Below, piece by piece: positions 1-7,745 of a DNA stretch of 64,000 bases (within the stretch, counting starts at the first letter, position 1; each line of letters starts with the position of its first letter). The stretch lies in assembly GCF_900128505.1 (NCBI RefSeq), contig NZ_LT669941.1, positions 3,828,728-3,892,727 on the forward strand, written 5' to 3'. The DNA is from Parabacteroides timonensis (GTDB taxonomy: Bacteria; Bacteroidota; Bacteroidia; Bacteroidales; Tannerellaceae). The position numbers and the translations under genes were made by a program. Under the pieces are notes generated by a model, which saw only the letters and a program-made list of their open reading frames with translations, had not been told where the DNA came from and did no database searches.

Positions 1-280
1 AACCGATCTCCATAGCTGCTTTCAGTCCGGTATTCAAAGCATAACCTTTTCCCCGGTTGTTCGGATAGCTGATAACACCGATTTCGGAGAATCCTTTCAA
101 TACCTCCACCGTATGGTCGGTGGAACCATCGTTCACCACTATAACAGGAAATGAATAAACTAATACATCCGTGAGTACCTGTCCTAGTGTTGCAGCGTTG
201 TTGTACGTTGGAATCACAATAGCCAATTGCCCCTCCCGCCGGAAATGATCCGGAAATGTATATGTAGTATCTGTTACCAT
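1..280 (-). CDS. Glycosyltransferase family 2 (partial, C-terminus off left edge)
   Basis: The N-terminal ~93 residues of a GT-A fold family 2 glycosyltransferase are readable from an ATG at 278-280. The early beta strand (AIVIPTYNN) and the nucleotide-sugar binding segment (VIVVNDGSTDHT) are typical of GT2, followed by NNRGKGYALNTGLKAA. It starts 10 bases after the stop of the dehydratase-like gene and is the most distal visible gene of the pigment operon. Family members transfer a sugar from an NDP-sugar, or a polyprenyl phosphate is used as acceptor. In APE clusters GT2 or GT/acyltransferase genes are thought to build or load the lipid/sugar anchor; that role here is inferred from context. 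Whether a second domain follows cannot be seen. Confidence 0.85.
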   Translation of the reverse strand, partial: MVTDTTYTFPDHFRREGQLAIVIPTYNNAATLGQVLTDVLVYSFPVIVVNDGSTDHTVEVLKGFSEIGVISYPNNRGKGYALNTGLKAAMEIG

Positions 281-290
281 TTATTCGTTA

Positions 291-644
291 TTACTCCGCA
301 ACAATCGTTGCTTTTAGTTTGAGTACAGTCGTCTCACCTGCACTTGCAATAGCCTGTAGCCTGTTAGTATTGCCTAAAGAGAATGCAAACGTAAGAATAC
401 CATGTTCCAGCGGATTCACGACAGAGAGGAATTTACAACTATTTATAGCTTGAAAACGCACCGGAGTATTCAACATCATCGATACGCATTCTTTCACTAT
501 GCGGAGCATACAAACACCGGGCACCACAGGCATACCCGGGAAATGCCCTTTATAAACATTATGCTCCGGATTCAGCCGGATTACACAGGTATATCCTTCA
601 TCTTGTCCCGCAACGGTTTCTACTGTATAAAAGTCAGTCAACAT
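291..644 (-). CDS. ApeI-like hotdog dehydratase subunit (FabZ family, keeps His, lacks Glu)
   Basis: A 117-residue hotdog-fold protein of the 3-hydroxyacyl-ACP dehydratase family. The GHFPG motif with the catalytic histidine is present (His34, in YKGHFPGMPVVPGV). The acidic partner normally found 14 residues later in FabZ is replaced by Arg48 (VCMLRIVKE). Alone it should therefore be a defective or atypical dehydratase. The operon encodes a second hotdog protein (7294-7743) with the opposite pattern, so the two probably form one heteromeric enzyme, as reported for ApeI and ApeP of gammaproteobacterial aryl-polyene systems. The predicted role is removal of water from 3-hydroxyaryl-polyenyl-ACP. 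It sits between a lipoprotein gene, 138 bases upstream, and the glycosyltransferase. Confidence 0.8.
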   Translation of the reverse strand: MLTDFYTVETVAGQDEGYTCVIRLNPEHNVYKGHFPGMPVVPGVCMLRIVKECVSMMLNTPVRFQAINSCKFLSVVNPLEHGILTFAFSLGNTNRLQAIASAGETTVLKLKATIVAE

Positions 645-669
645 CCCTTTTACTATGCATTTAGTGGGA

Positions 670-677
670 CAAAGGTA
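670..677 (-). promoter_or_regulatory. Possible internal -7 promoter element for the ApeI-like and GT2 genes
   Basis: TACCTTTG on the minus strand matches the Bacteroidetes TAnnTTTG -7 element. It lies in the largest gap inside the operon (645-782), about 26 bases before the dehydratase-like ATG at 644. No convincing TTTG is seen 19-20 bases further upstream, so this is a weak candidate for a secondary start site. Confidence 0.35.
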
Positions 678-782
678 GGGAAGTTTTTCTATTATTTTGG
701 TCTGTTTCGAATCTTTTTCAGAGTATTAACCCTTCTCTCACAAGAGTTCCTGCTACAAAATATCCCAAAGATAGAAGGTTCT

Positions 783-1424
783 TTACTTTAAGGCTCCCAA
801 ACCGATAGAAAGCCGTAATCCCGTATGTCTGATACGGATCGTTTCTATCCCGGTGGTGTCGGGCAGGGAACGGAAAGTTGTTTTACGAAGGCCGGCTCCG
901 AGCTTGATCTCTTGTATGCGGTTTGTTATATCGTCCACACGATAATATCCTTGGAAGCCGGGCAGGAACAATTTATAAACAATATCTGTTTGCGGTTTTG
1001 TACAGCTATAAACGACCGCTTTATTTTCAGGTTGTATGTTCAAACCGAAGAGGACCGAGAAGTCACGATAAAACAGATCCAGCATCTTCTTTTTATTCAA
1101 TGGTTCAATACAATGATGTACCACCAAACCGTCCCTCCCGATTTCCAAATCGAAAAGGCTCAATCCGAAATGGGTGCTGAAAAGCGTACGGTAGGTTCCC
1201 TGATCCGTCTCCTTGACTAACAATAACCCGCTGAAATGCTTCCGCATGAAATCGATTGTCATATTGTATTTACACAACCCGGCAGAAGCATCCACCATAG
1301 GAAGAAGCTGTTCTTTTCCTATCAGTAACGTTTCCCCTTTCCGGCAGTCCCGTGTGATGGAGGGAGCGCACGAACAGCAGATCAGTAAAAGACAAAGACT
1401 AACGGATAACAAACTTTTCATCAC
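783..1424 (-). CDS. Outer-membrane lipoprotein of the pigment operon (ApeN/LolB-like position)
   Basis: A 213-residue protein with a lipoprotein signal peptide (basic start, hydrophobic LSVSLCLLLI, then a cysteine-rich lipobox CCSCAPS). The rest is beta-rich and has no catalytic motif I recognise. APE clusters usually carry a small lipoprotein next to the LolA-like gene, and this protein occupies that place: its ATG overlaps the end of the LolA-like gene by 26 bases. The likely role is acceptance or insertion of the pigment lipid at the outer membrane, by analogy with the LolA/LolB pair. This is inferred from position, and sequence similarity to LolB is not evident by eye. Confidence 0.65.
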   Translation of the reverse strand: MMKSLLSVSLCLLLICCSCAPSITRDCRKGETLLIGKEQLLPMVDASAGLCKYNMTIDFMRKHFSGLLLVKETDQGTYRTLFSTHFGLSLFDLEIGRDGLVVHHCIEPLNKKKMLDLFYRDFSVLFGLNIQPENKAVVYSCTKPQTDIVYKLFLPGFQGYYRVDDITNRIQEIKLGAGLRKTTFRSLPDTTGIETIRIRHTGLRLSIGLGALK

Positions 1425-2052
1425 CGGTCAGTGTATTATATTGCTGGTTTGTAAAATGATATTCGGTATAATCTTTTGCATTCTCCGACAGGCGCAGCGT
1501 TTGTACAGCCATATTTTTCTTATCTATCGAGATAACGATCTCCGAGATATAAGCCTGTACACTTTTAGAAACCGGACGGATCTTAACCACATAAAGAGAA
1601 GGCGACTCATAATATTCCAACTTATACGCCGATGTCATACTACTCAGATCGCCAACCATACAGGCAGCCAGCATCCCTTTCATTTCATTCATCATCTGGT
1701 TGGAACCCAGGTTGACAACATTGCTTTTCCCTTCGGATACGATCTTTAGCTTTTGGCCATTGATAATAATCTGATAATCGACCGGTGAGGTATAATCCAT
1801 CCGGATCATGTTCTCCTGTTTATAATAGAAACGTCCCTTCGAGATAATTTTCTCATTAAAAACGTCCAGAAACTTCTCCTGTGTAAAATCACTTTCAATA
1901 GAAGAGAGCGAAGCCGCTTCCTTCTTCAGCCGCTCCTGGAACTCAGCTGTCGAAACCAACGGTTTCAGATCCTTTTGAGCCGTCATCGGCAAATAAAAGG
2001 CCAGAAGCAACAACAGGCATATATATCTACTTATTATCATACTCTTTTTCAT
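1399..2052 (-). CDS. LolA-like periplasmic carrier (ApeL-like)
   Basis: The LolA-family beta-barrel carrier of the operon. It has a Sec signal (MKKSMIISRYICLLLLLAFY...TAQ) followed by the typical LolA opening SSIESDFTQEKFLDVFNEKI, then SKGRFYYKQENMIRMDYTSP. LolA proteins ferry lipidated cargo across the periplasm; in APE clusters a LolA homologue is thought to carry the aryl-polyene lipid. An in-frame start exists at 2097, but it lacks a signal peptide and would overlap the deacetylase by 71 bases. I prefer the ATG at 2050-2052, which begins the hydrophobic leader and overlaps that gene by only 26 bases. Confidence 0.8.
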   Translation of the reverse strand: MKKSMIISRYICLLLLLAFYLPMTAQKDLKPLVSTAEFQERLKKEAASLSSIESDFTQEKFLDVFNEKIISKGRFYYKQENMIRMDYTSPVDYQIIINGQKLKIVSEGKSNVVNLGSNQMMNEMKGMLAACMVGDLSSMTSAYKLEYYESPSLYVVKIRPVSKSVQAYISEIVISIDKKNMAVQTLRLSENAKDYTEYHFTNQQYNTLTGDEKFVIR

Positions 2053-2740
2053 ACGGACAAGATAAAGAAAACATTGTATCGAGTGGAATGACCTCATAAT
2101 CGATTGTCTTTAAATATTCCAGTAAACGAGCCACCAGAGAGGCACAGCCGGGCAAGCGATCATGCAACAAAATTACAGCCCCCGGTTCGATCTGCCTGAC
2201 GATACGGCGGAATATCCTGTCTTCAGATTCTCTCCGCGTATCAAAAGAACGAATGCTCCATCCGATTATTGTATAACCCAGTTCATCCGTCACGCGGGCG
2301 ATAGTGGGATTCGTTACCCCAAAAGGAGGGCGGAAAGCTGATAACGGGTCTGCATACGTGTACAAGGCATCTTCCCCTTTCAATATTTCGTCATACATCT
2401 TATTGAATGAAAGAAACGGGAACGTCCAGGAGTGTTTGTGAGTATGGTTTCCGATATAATACCCTTCCTTTACCATACGCTTGAAGAGCTCCTGGTTTTC
2501 CAGTACTTTTTCCCCTACGCAAAAAAAGGCGGCCGGTGCCTGGTACTTCTTAAGAACATCCAACACCTGCGGCGTATGTTTCGGGTCAGGGCCGTCGTCG
2601 AAGGTGAGGCAAACCACACGTTTATCGGTTTCTCCCTTGCACAAGGCTTTCACATATACTCCCGAACGAATGCTGTAAGAGGCATAAAACAGATAACCTC
2701 CGACACAAACCAATACGACTATCAATAGCAGCCATCCCAT
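2027..2740 (-). CDS. Membrane-anchored polysaccharide deacetylase (CE4/NodB family)
   Basis: A 237-residue protein with an N-terminal membrane anchor (residues ~3-22) and a NodB homology domain. Motif 1 is CLTFDDGPD (Asp48 base, Asp49 metal ligand) and motif 2 is the metal-binding HTHKH (His99, His103). RPPFG near residue 137 is motif 3, and ILLHD near residue 192 is the C-terminal histidine motif. The family removes N-acetyl groups from GlcNAc-type sugars using a divalent metal, here outside the cytoplasmic membrane. It is embedded between the CLF-like KS (3-base gap) and the LolA-like gene, so it is part of the same transcript. A target within a sugar-containing anchor of the pigment lipid is an inference. 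Confidence 0.85.
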   Translation of the reverse strand: MGWLLLIVVLVCVGGYLFYASYSIRSGVYVKALCKGETDKRVVCLTFDDGPDPKHTPQVLDVLKKYQAPAAFFCVGEKVLENQELFKRMVKEGYYIGNHTHKHSWTFPFLSFNKMYDEILKGEDALYTYADPLSAFRPPFGVTNPTIARVTDELGYTIIGWSIRSFDTRRESEDRIFRRIVRQIEPGAVILLHDRLPGCASLVARLLEYLKTIDYEVIPLDTMFSLSCPYEKEYDNK

Positions 2741-2743
2741 ATA

Positions 2744-3604
2744 TTACCCTTTCTTTATTAATAAAAACGAATGATTGTCCAGGAAAGAATTATACAACAA
2801 AACAGAACCGGGAGAACCGGCCTCCTGCATCCGGCTACAGGCATACCACAGAGCAAACGACATGGCTGTCGGGAACTCTCCGCAGTAACGTTTATACTCA
2901 TCCGGCAAGACCACACAGGCATCCGTAGCCCCATTCCGAAGTAGAAAAGCCTCCATGCGCTTATCGATCTCTTCCTTCGTGAAAGAGCCACTGAACAACT
3001 CCATATCCCGAAGCTCCGCCATACATTCCGGCGACGGATTTCCCGACAATAGGAAAAAAGCCGCCCCTTCGCCCGGTTTTGCCTTCTTCCAAAATCCCAG
3101 ACGGCCAAGAATGACCTCCAAGGCCGGCGTCATTTCATCGACGGCTCCAACCAGAACAGACGAAGCTTCCCCTTCCTGCAAAAGTAAAGCCGCATCCAAC
3201 AAAGCACTTTCCAAAGAAAAGGCACGATGTACGTAAGTCGTATTATAGCTATGATTGCCGGTAAGCAGAGCGATCTGTGCCCCGATCGTATTAAAGGTAG
3301 ACTGGATAAATGCCGTGGGAGCAAGCAGTTCCTCGTTATGCTCCAGTATCGTATTCATAAACTTCTCCGTATCGGCCAGGCATCCCAATCCTGTGGCGGT
3401 CAGGATCGCATCCACAGGAACAGCCGTTTCCCCGATACATTGCAATCCGGTAGCCACCCCCATACGAACCATACGACTCATACGGCGGCGAAGGGTTGCA
3501 TTGGGGATCAGGAGTTTGTAGTCAGGTTCCCTGAGCAGGCAACCGTCGACTGTCCGTTCAAAAGAAGCTGCTGTTTTTTCTATATAAACCGGCTTTGTAA
3601 ACAT
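2744..3604 (-). CDS. Chain-length-factor-like ketosynthase lacking the active-site Cys (ApeC-like)
   Basis: A 286-residue thiolase-fold protein, shorter than a usual ketosynthase (~400 aa). It contains NATLRRRMSRMVRMGVATG and a KS-like core (APTAFIQSTFNTIGAQIALL). The nucleophile region reads TYVHRAFSLESALLDAALLL, where active enzymes have (T/S)ACASG, so the catalytic cysteine is missing. The two KS histidines (NAHGT, TGH) are also absent. Such proteins act as the non-condensing partner (chain length factor) of a type II PKS ketosynthase. The gene follows an intact ketosynthase gene (3608-4807) with a 3-base gap, the usual KS-CLF arrangement, so those two are the likely heterodimer that sets polyene length. 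Confidence 0.8.
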   Translation of the reverse strand: MFTKPVYIEKTAASFERTVDGCLLREPDYKLLIPNATLRRRMSRMVRMGVATGLQCIGETAVPVDAILTATGLGCLADTEKFMNTILEHNEELLAPTAFIQSTFNTIGAQIALLTGNHSYNTTYVHRAFSLESALLDAALLLQEGEASSVLVGAVDEMTPALEVILGRLGFWKKAKPGEGAAFFLLSGNPSPECMAELRDMELFSGSFTKEEIDKRMEAFLLRNGATDACVVLPDEYKRYCGEFPTAMSFALWYACSRMQEAGSPGSVLLYNSFLDNHSFLLIKKG

Positions 3605-3607
3605 AGC

Positions 3608-4807
3608 TTATCGATCGAATTGCTGGAAAAGCAGGGAAGCATTGTTCCCTCCGAAACCAAAGGAGTTAGATAATACAGAGCGAAGAGTCAATCCCTCCTG
3701 ATAACGGGTAACAGGGATCAATCCTGTTTCCTCTACCGGAGCGGAGAAATTCAGGTTCGGATAAAGAATACCGTGTTTCAGGGAAAGCACGCTGAATACA
3801 GCCTCAATCCCACCGGCGGCACCCAATGTATGGCCGGTACAGGTTTTCGTAGAACTGAACGGCGGTATCCGGCCTTCGAAAAGGCGGAGAATAGCCCGAC
3901 TTTCAGAAGCATCATTATTCGGAGTCCCTGTTCCGTGGGCATTGATATAGTCTACCTCCTCCGGTCGCACCCCCGCTTTATCCAGGGCACCTTTCATGGC
4001 AAGGAAAGCACCGGTGCCTTCGTCAGAAGAAGCCGTCTGGTGAAAAGCATCGTTGGCATTCGCATAGCCGGACAACAGGCAATAGGGAGGATTGGCAAGG
4101 GTCGCTTCCGATTGAAGTACCAGGTAACCGGCACCTTCCCCCAGATTCAGCCCGGCACGCGAGCTATCGAAAGGGCGGCAAGGTTCCTTGTCCAGGATCA
4201 TCAGGGAGGCGAAACCATTTAAGGTGAACTTACACAAGGCATCCGTCCCGCCGGCAATCACCACATCGAGCATTCCCTGCCGGATCATCCGGGCTCCGAG
4301 CATAATTGCGTTGGCGGCAGACGAACAGGCCGTACTGACCGTTGTCCGGAACCCGGTAATTCCCAAGAAAGAGGCGATCCGTTCCGTACTGTCGCCGGCA
4401 TCGTGCGAGGCGACATATCTTAACCGTCCATGTGCCGGATTCTCGCGGAAGAGTGGGTAAAAAGACTCCGTCAGGTCCATTCCCCCGGTAGAGGTGGAAG
4501 AGATCAGGCCGATACGTAATCCGCTATGCGGATCGGACAAGTCCAACCCGGAATCGGCCAATGCCTCGAAGGCGGCCGTCATCCCCAATAAAGCGGTACG
4601 AGATAATTCGGCGGATATCGGAATACCGAGTGCCTGTTTCAGTTCCTCATTCGTTCGTTTTACTTCGGATACAGGTTCCTTACGCGAGGTAGGAAAGAGC
4701 GTAACAGGTCCCAGCCCATTCCGCCCCTCGCGGAAAGCGCAAAGATGTTCCTCCACATTCATGCCGATCCCCGACACGCAACCGATACCTGTGACGCCTA
4801 TTCTCAT
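3608..4807 (-). CDS. Type II PKS beta-ketoacyl-ACP synthase (intact Cys-His-His)
   Basis: A FabF-like ketosynthase of 399 residues. The triad is complete: Cys161 in TVSTACSSAANA, His in INAHGTGTPNND and His in KTCTGHTLGAAGG. The C-terminal SNSFGFGGNNASL signature is present. It performs decarboxylative Claisen condensation of malonyl-ACP with the growing polyene on ACP. Its ATG overlaps the stop of the upstream ACP gene (ATGA type, 4804-4807), which suggests translational coupling. A cysteine-less KS follows directly, its probable chain-length partner. Confidence 0.92.
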   Translation of the reverse strand: MRIGVTGIGCVSGIGMNVEEHLCAFREGRNGLGPVTLFPTSRKEPVSEVKRTNEELKQALGIPISAELSRTALLGMTAAFEALADSGLDLSDPHSGLRIGLISSTSTGGMDLTESFYPLFRENPAHGRLRYVASHDAGDSTERIASFLGITGFRTTVSTACSSAANAIMLGARMIRQGMLDVVIAGGTDALCKFTLNGFASLMILDKEPCRPFDSSRAGLNLGEGAGYLVLQSEATLANPPYCLLSGYANANDAFHQTASSDEGTGAFLAMKGALDKAGVRPEEVDYINAHGTGTPNNDASESRAILRLFEGRIPPFSSTKTCTGHTLGAAGGIEAVFSVLSLKHGILYPNLNFSAPVEETGLIPVTRYQEGLTLRSVLSNSFGFGGNNASLLFQQFDR

Positions 4808-5064
4808 TTCGTGCGGTTTGCCGTGATGTAGTCAGCCAACGTTTTTACAGAGTAGAAGATAGATTTCCCCTCCCCCGGATTCGCTATACGAATACCATAG
4901 TTACGTTCGAGTATCAGAATGATTTCGAGGGCATCGATCGAATCGAGTCCCAGTCCTTCATCCCCGAAAAGAGGCGCTTCGTCTTCAATCTCCGCCGGGG
5001 TTATGTCTTCCAGGTTCAGCGATTCGATCAGCGATTCTTTCAATTCCTGCATTAATTGTTCCAT
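4804..5064 (-). CDS. Acyl carrier protein (second ACP of the cluster)
   Basis: An 86-residue acidic ACP. The phosphopantetheine attachment serine is in GLGLDSIDALEIILILERNYG. It would carry malonyl or polyenyl intermediates as thioesters. It is coupled by a 4-base overlap to the following ketosynthase and lies 32 bases after the fused ketosynthase gene. The cluster holds two ACPs (the other at 9744-9989), as in known APE systems, where the two are thought to serve different steps. Confidence 0.93.
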   Translation of the reverse strand: MEQLMQELKESLIESLNLEDITPAEIEDEAPLFGDEGLGLDSIDALEIILILERNYGIRIANPGEGKSIFYSVKTLADYITANRTK

Positions 5065-5096
5065 ATTGTCTGTTCTATATTATTATTCGTTTAAAA

Positions 5097-6881
5097 TCAT
5101 TTTTGTTCCAGCCAGTCGAAACGGGCTTCATACGTTTCACCCAGCAGTTCGCACCAACCGGTCAGACAGGCGCGTAGCCGCCTCTTTTGCATCACCAGCC
5201 GGGCATATTCCCTGATAAAGGACTCCGGGTAGCGGTTGTTGATAAAGAAGGTATTCTCCCCCTGTATCTTATACCGGATGCAAAGTTCGCCCATCACCAC
5301 ATTCGGCAAGGTGTAAACAAACACGGCCGGGCTGGCTTCCCGATCGCCCATCGTATCGATCAGACGCTGATGCTTCCGGTCCGTATCCAGCGAAGACGAG
5401 ACATTTGCCAACACGATCCCGACTTCTCCCGGAGCATAGCCGGTAGTTCCCCCGTTCTTTGCGAAAAGACAGGCTGCCGCTATATATCCGAGTTTACAAA
5501 GATCGTCCATCTTATAAAACTTCCGGTCATCCAGCGATAACATTTTGTAAGCCCTGCGGATAAATGTTCCAAAATCTTCTCCCGATACAGCCTCCAATAA
5601 AGCTTCTCCATCCAACAGAATCCTCCCTCCTTCAACCGACACCTTGCGACAAGAGTATCTTTTCCCCTCTCGAGAGGGGGCACGGGGTGTGTCATCTTCC
5701 CCTGTCTCCAGCGATAAAACAACAGCCGCATTACATCCTCCGAATCCTGAAGCAGTTTTCACACAACTACTCATAGAAATCCCCCTATGCGCGGCACTTA
5801 CCGACAAAGGATAAGGAACACCGCAGGTGTCAAACCCCAAGGTCGCGAATACTTCTCCGCTGCGAAGTTGCTCCATACAGGCGATCGTTTCAATGATACC
5901 GGAAGCCCCGAGCGTATGTCCCCAGTACGGTTTCAGGCTGTTGAGCGGCAAATGATCCAACCCGGCCAGATGAAGCGCTTTCGACTCCATCTCGTCATTA
6001 TACAAGGTAGCCGTCCCGTGCGCATTGACGAACGAAATGGCATCCGCCCCTAAACCGGCCTCGCCCATTGCCTGGCTGATGGCATAATACAAGCCATCGC
6101 CGGTGCGCGAAGGCCCCGAGATATGATTGGCATCATTCGTTATCGCCCCTCCCCGGATAATCACGGGGCAATATTCTTTCACCCGATGCGGGTCGGAGGT
6201 TACCAGTACAGAACCGCAGGCTTCCCCCAGCGACAGGCCGTCGCGCATTTCGTCGTAGGGCCTGCATATCTCCGGGCTGACTGATTTAAAAGATTGAAAG
6301 CCGGTGACAACGAAACGGGTCAACAGATCCCCTCCGGCCACCAGTATATGTTTATAAGTGCCTACCTCTATCAGCCGCGAGGCGACTACCAGTGCCGAAA
6401 CACCGGAAATGCAGGCATTGGAAATGACAATCGGTTCGTGTGTGAAATGGAAATAAGCGGCTACCCGTTCGGCCATGCCGTAAAGCGAAGGATCGGGACT
6501 ATCCGCCGGCAGCCCGGTATCCGGGGCGAAGGCCAAAGCGTCGATATTGCCTTTTGTAGTCGACAGAATAAGTCCGCACGCAGGATCGGAGGGATCGATA
6601 CCGCATTGACGGATCGTGTCCGACAAAGAGAGGATGAATAATTGCTCCATCCGGGTGTATCCGTCCAGCTTCTGCGCCGAAGCGGCTTCTTTTAAACGGG
6701 TATCGTCTATACATGCAGCCATGAAAGGAGTGTCGAAAAGAGCAGTGTTTTCTACCCGTTTGATACCCGAACGATACCCGCGGATATGGGAGAAATTCTC
6801 TTCCGTACCGAAGCCCAGCGAACTGATGATCGAGCCGGCCGTTATATAACTGTTTACCGGATCTCCCATTTTTCTTTCCAC
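5097..6881 (-). CDS. Ketosynthase fused to a cysteine-less KS-like half domain
   Basis: A 594-residue protein. Residues ~10-390 form a complete ketosynthase: Cys157 in ISNACISGVSAL, His in VNAHGTATLYNDEME, His in KPYWGHTLGASGI, and the end signature KTASGFGGCNAAVVLSL. Residues ~420-594 are a second, shorter thiolase-like segment (GEVGIVLANVSSSLDTD, then ASPAVFVYTLPNVVMGELC and ENTFFI) with no cysteine nucleophile. In related pigment clusters this second part resembles a separate small KS-like protein, from memory. Here one frame runs through both. The linker (~residues 393-410) is encoded by a copy of a dispersed repeat (5664-5695). An alternative start is the ATG at 6869 (MGDPVNS). It overlaps the thioesterase gene by 28 bases. 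Confidence 0.88.
   Translation of the reverse strand: MERKMGDPVNSYITAGSIISSLGFGTEENFSHIRGYRSGIKRVENTALFDTPFMAACIDDTRLKEAASAQKLDGYTRMEQLFILSLSDTIRQCGIDPSDPACGLILSTTKGNIDALAFAPDTGLPADSPDPSLYGMAERVAAYFHFTHEPIVISNACISGVSALVVASRLIEVGTYKHILVAGGDLLTRFVVTGFQSFKSVSPEICRPYDEMRDGLSLGEACGSVLVTSDPHRVKEYCPVIIRGGAITNDANHISGPSRTGDGLYYAISQAMGEAGLGADAISFVNAHGTATLYNDEMESKALHLAGLDHLPLNSLKPYWGHTLGASGIIETIACMEQLRSGEVFATLGFDTCGVPYPLSVSAAHRGISMSSCVKTASGFGGCNAAVVLSLETGEDDTPRAPSREGKRYSCRKVSVEGGRILLDGEALLEAVSGEDFGTFIRRAYKMLSLDDRKFYKMDDLCKLGYIAAACLFAKNGGTTGYAPGEVGIVLANVSSSLDTDRKHQRLIDTMGDREASPAVFVYTLPNVVMGELCIRYKIQGENTFFINNRYPESFIREYARLVMQKRRLRACLTGWCELLGETYEARFDWLEQK
5664..5695. repeat. Copy of a dispersed palindromic repeat inside the fused KS gene
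   Basis: A perfect 16-bp palindrome (CCCCTCTCGAGAGGGG, 5664-5679) followed by GGCACGGGGTGTGTCAT. The same core occurs at 57674-57705 in an intergenic region 52 kb away, with only a few differences. Here it is translated as part of the inter-domain linker, so an element that is normally intergenic has become coding. Confidence 0.75.
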
Positions 6882-7297
6882 ATTTTATAGAAGTCCGGAT
6901 TATTCAGCTCCAGTAATCCTGTCGCTTTGTTTACAAAGACCTGCACACTGGAACCCGTAGCCACCACAGTCTCGTCGCTTTCCCGGAAGATAATGTATTC
7001 AAAAAGTATCTTAGCCGCATCCGTCCGGATATATCGCGTTTCTACAATCGCAGACTCGCCATACTTGAGGAATTGCTTGTATTGTACGTCCAGTTCGACA
7101 ATCGGCACTACATAACCGGCATCCCGTATATCCGTATAACCGATACCGTACTGTCGACCGAAAGCCTCCCGTCCGTCTTCCATATAACGGACGTACTCCC
7201 CATGCCAGACCACCTCCATCGAGTCTACTTCGCTGAATCTGACCCGCAAGTTCGTGCGGTTGGTAAGGGCTGCCTCTTGTAGTTTTCTCCGTTTCAT
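6854..7297 (-). CDS. 4HBT-type hotdog acyl thioesterase (ApeK-like)
   Basis: A 147-residue thioesterase of the YbgC/4-hydroxybenzoyl-CoA thioesterase family. The catalytic aspartate motif is readable as RFSEVDSMEVVWHGEYVRY (Asp25), matching the DTDxxGVVYHxxY pattern of the family. It probably hydrolyses mis-primed or finished acyl-ACP/CoA thioesters in polyene synthesis; a thioesterase is a standard APE component. The start overlaps the stop of the dehydratase-like gene (ATGA, 7294-7297), which supports the chosen ATG and translational coupling. Confidence 0.88.
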   Translation of the reverse strand: MKRRKLQEAALTNRTNLRVRFSEVDSMEVVWHGEYVRYMEDGREAFGRQYGIGYTDIRDAGYVVPIVELDVQYKQFLKYGESAIVETRYIRTDAAKILFEYIIFRESDETVVATGSSVQVFVNKATGLLELNNPDFYKMWKEKWEIR

Positions 7298-7743
7298 GCG
7301 TCTTTTTTCAAAAATATTTTAAGCTGACCTTCGGCAATCGGATTTCCGTTCACCTGCACAGTGGCCGAGATCAGCGTGATATCGAATATTTCCTGTTCTA
7401 CCCGGATCGTGGTCCGCAATTCATCCCCGACCTGCGGCAACGTCCGATAGTTCATCTTATCGACCGAGCCGATAAAACCGACCGGCACCTCTTCGCCGGC
7501 ATTCTTAGACAGATAGCCCACCCGCACGGCTGCCGATTGGGCGATATGTTCCGTAATGCCGCATTCATCGAGTTGCCCATCCCGACAGAACAGGTTGGAG
7601 GCTTCCACCTTCAACCCGGTATACGAACCGCTCTCGTCCATGCCGAAGAAACGGTCTACCATCACGATCGGCGGACGTTGCGGGATCAGTTCCAACAGCT
7701 CGTCGCCGGCCAACAGAGGGGTATCGAATGAGATTGCAGCCAT
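7294..7743 (-). CDS. ApeP-like hotdog dehydratase subunit (keeps Glu, lacks His)
   Basis: A 149-residue hotdog protein with the FabZ-family opening ELIPQRPPIVMVDRF. The helix that carries the acidic catalytic residue is intact (GITEHIAQSAA, Glu65, aligned with the LEAMAQ glutamate of FabZ). The GHFPG loop is gone: the segment reads SNLFCRDGQLDE, with no histidine at the expected spot. It complements the 291-644 protein, which has the histidine but not the acid. Together they would supply one full catalytic dyad at a shared interface. This agrees with the published view that ApeI and ApeP work as a complex. Confidence 0.85.
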   Translation of the reverse strand: MAAISFDTPLLAGDELLELIPQRPPIVMVDRFFGMDESGSYTGLKVEASNLFCRDGQLDECGITEHIAQSAAVRVGYLSKNAGEEVPVGFIGSVDKMNYRTLPQVGDELRTTIRVEQEIFDITLISATVQVNGNPIAEGQLKIFLKKDA

Positions 7744-7745
7744 AT

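Noticed and set aside
3773..4222. Long open frames opposite the ketosynthase genes (for example 3773-4222 and 6294-6641, plus strand)
   Set aside because: They lie antisense to genes with clear family motifs and show no recognisable protein features of their own.
5097..6881. Artificial fusion caused by a sequencing frameshift
   Set aside because: One continuous frame passes through the linker, and the linker DNA is explained by a repeat copy; no frame change is needed. Read-level confirmation is still listed in the findings.
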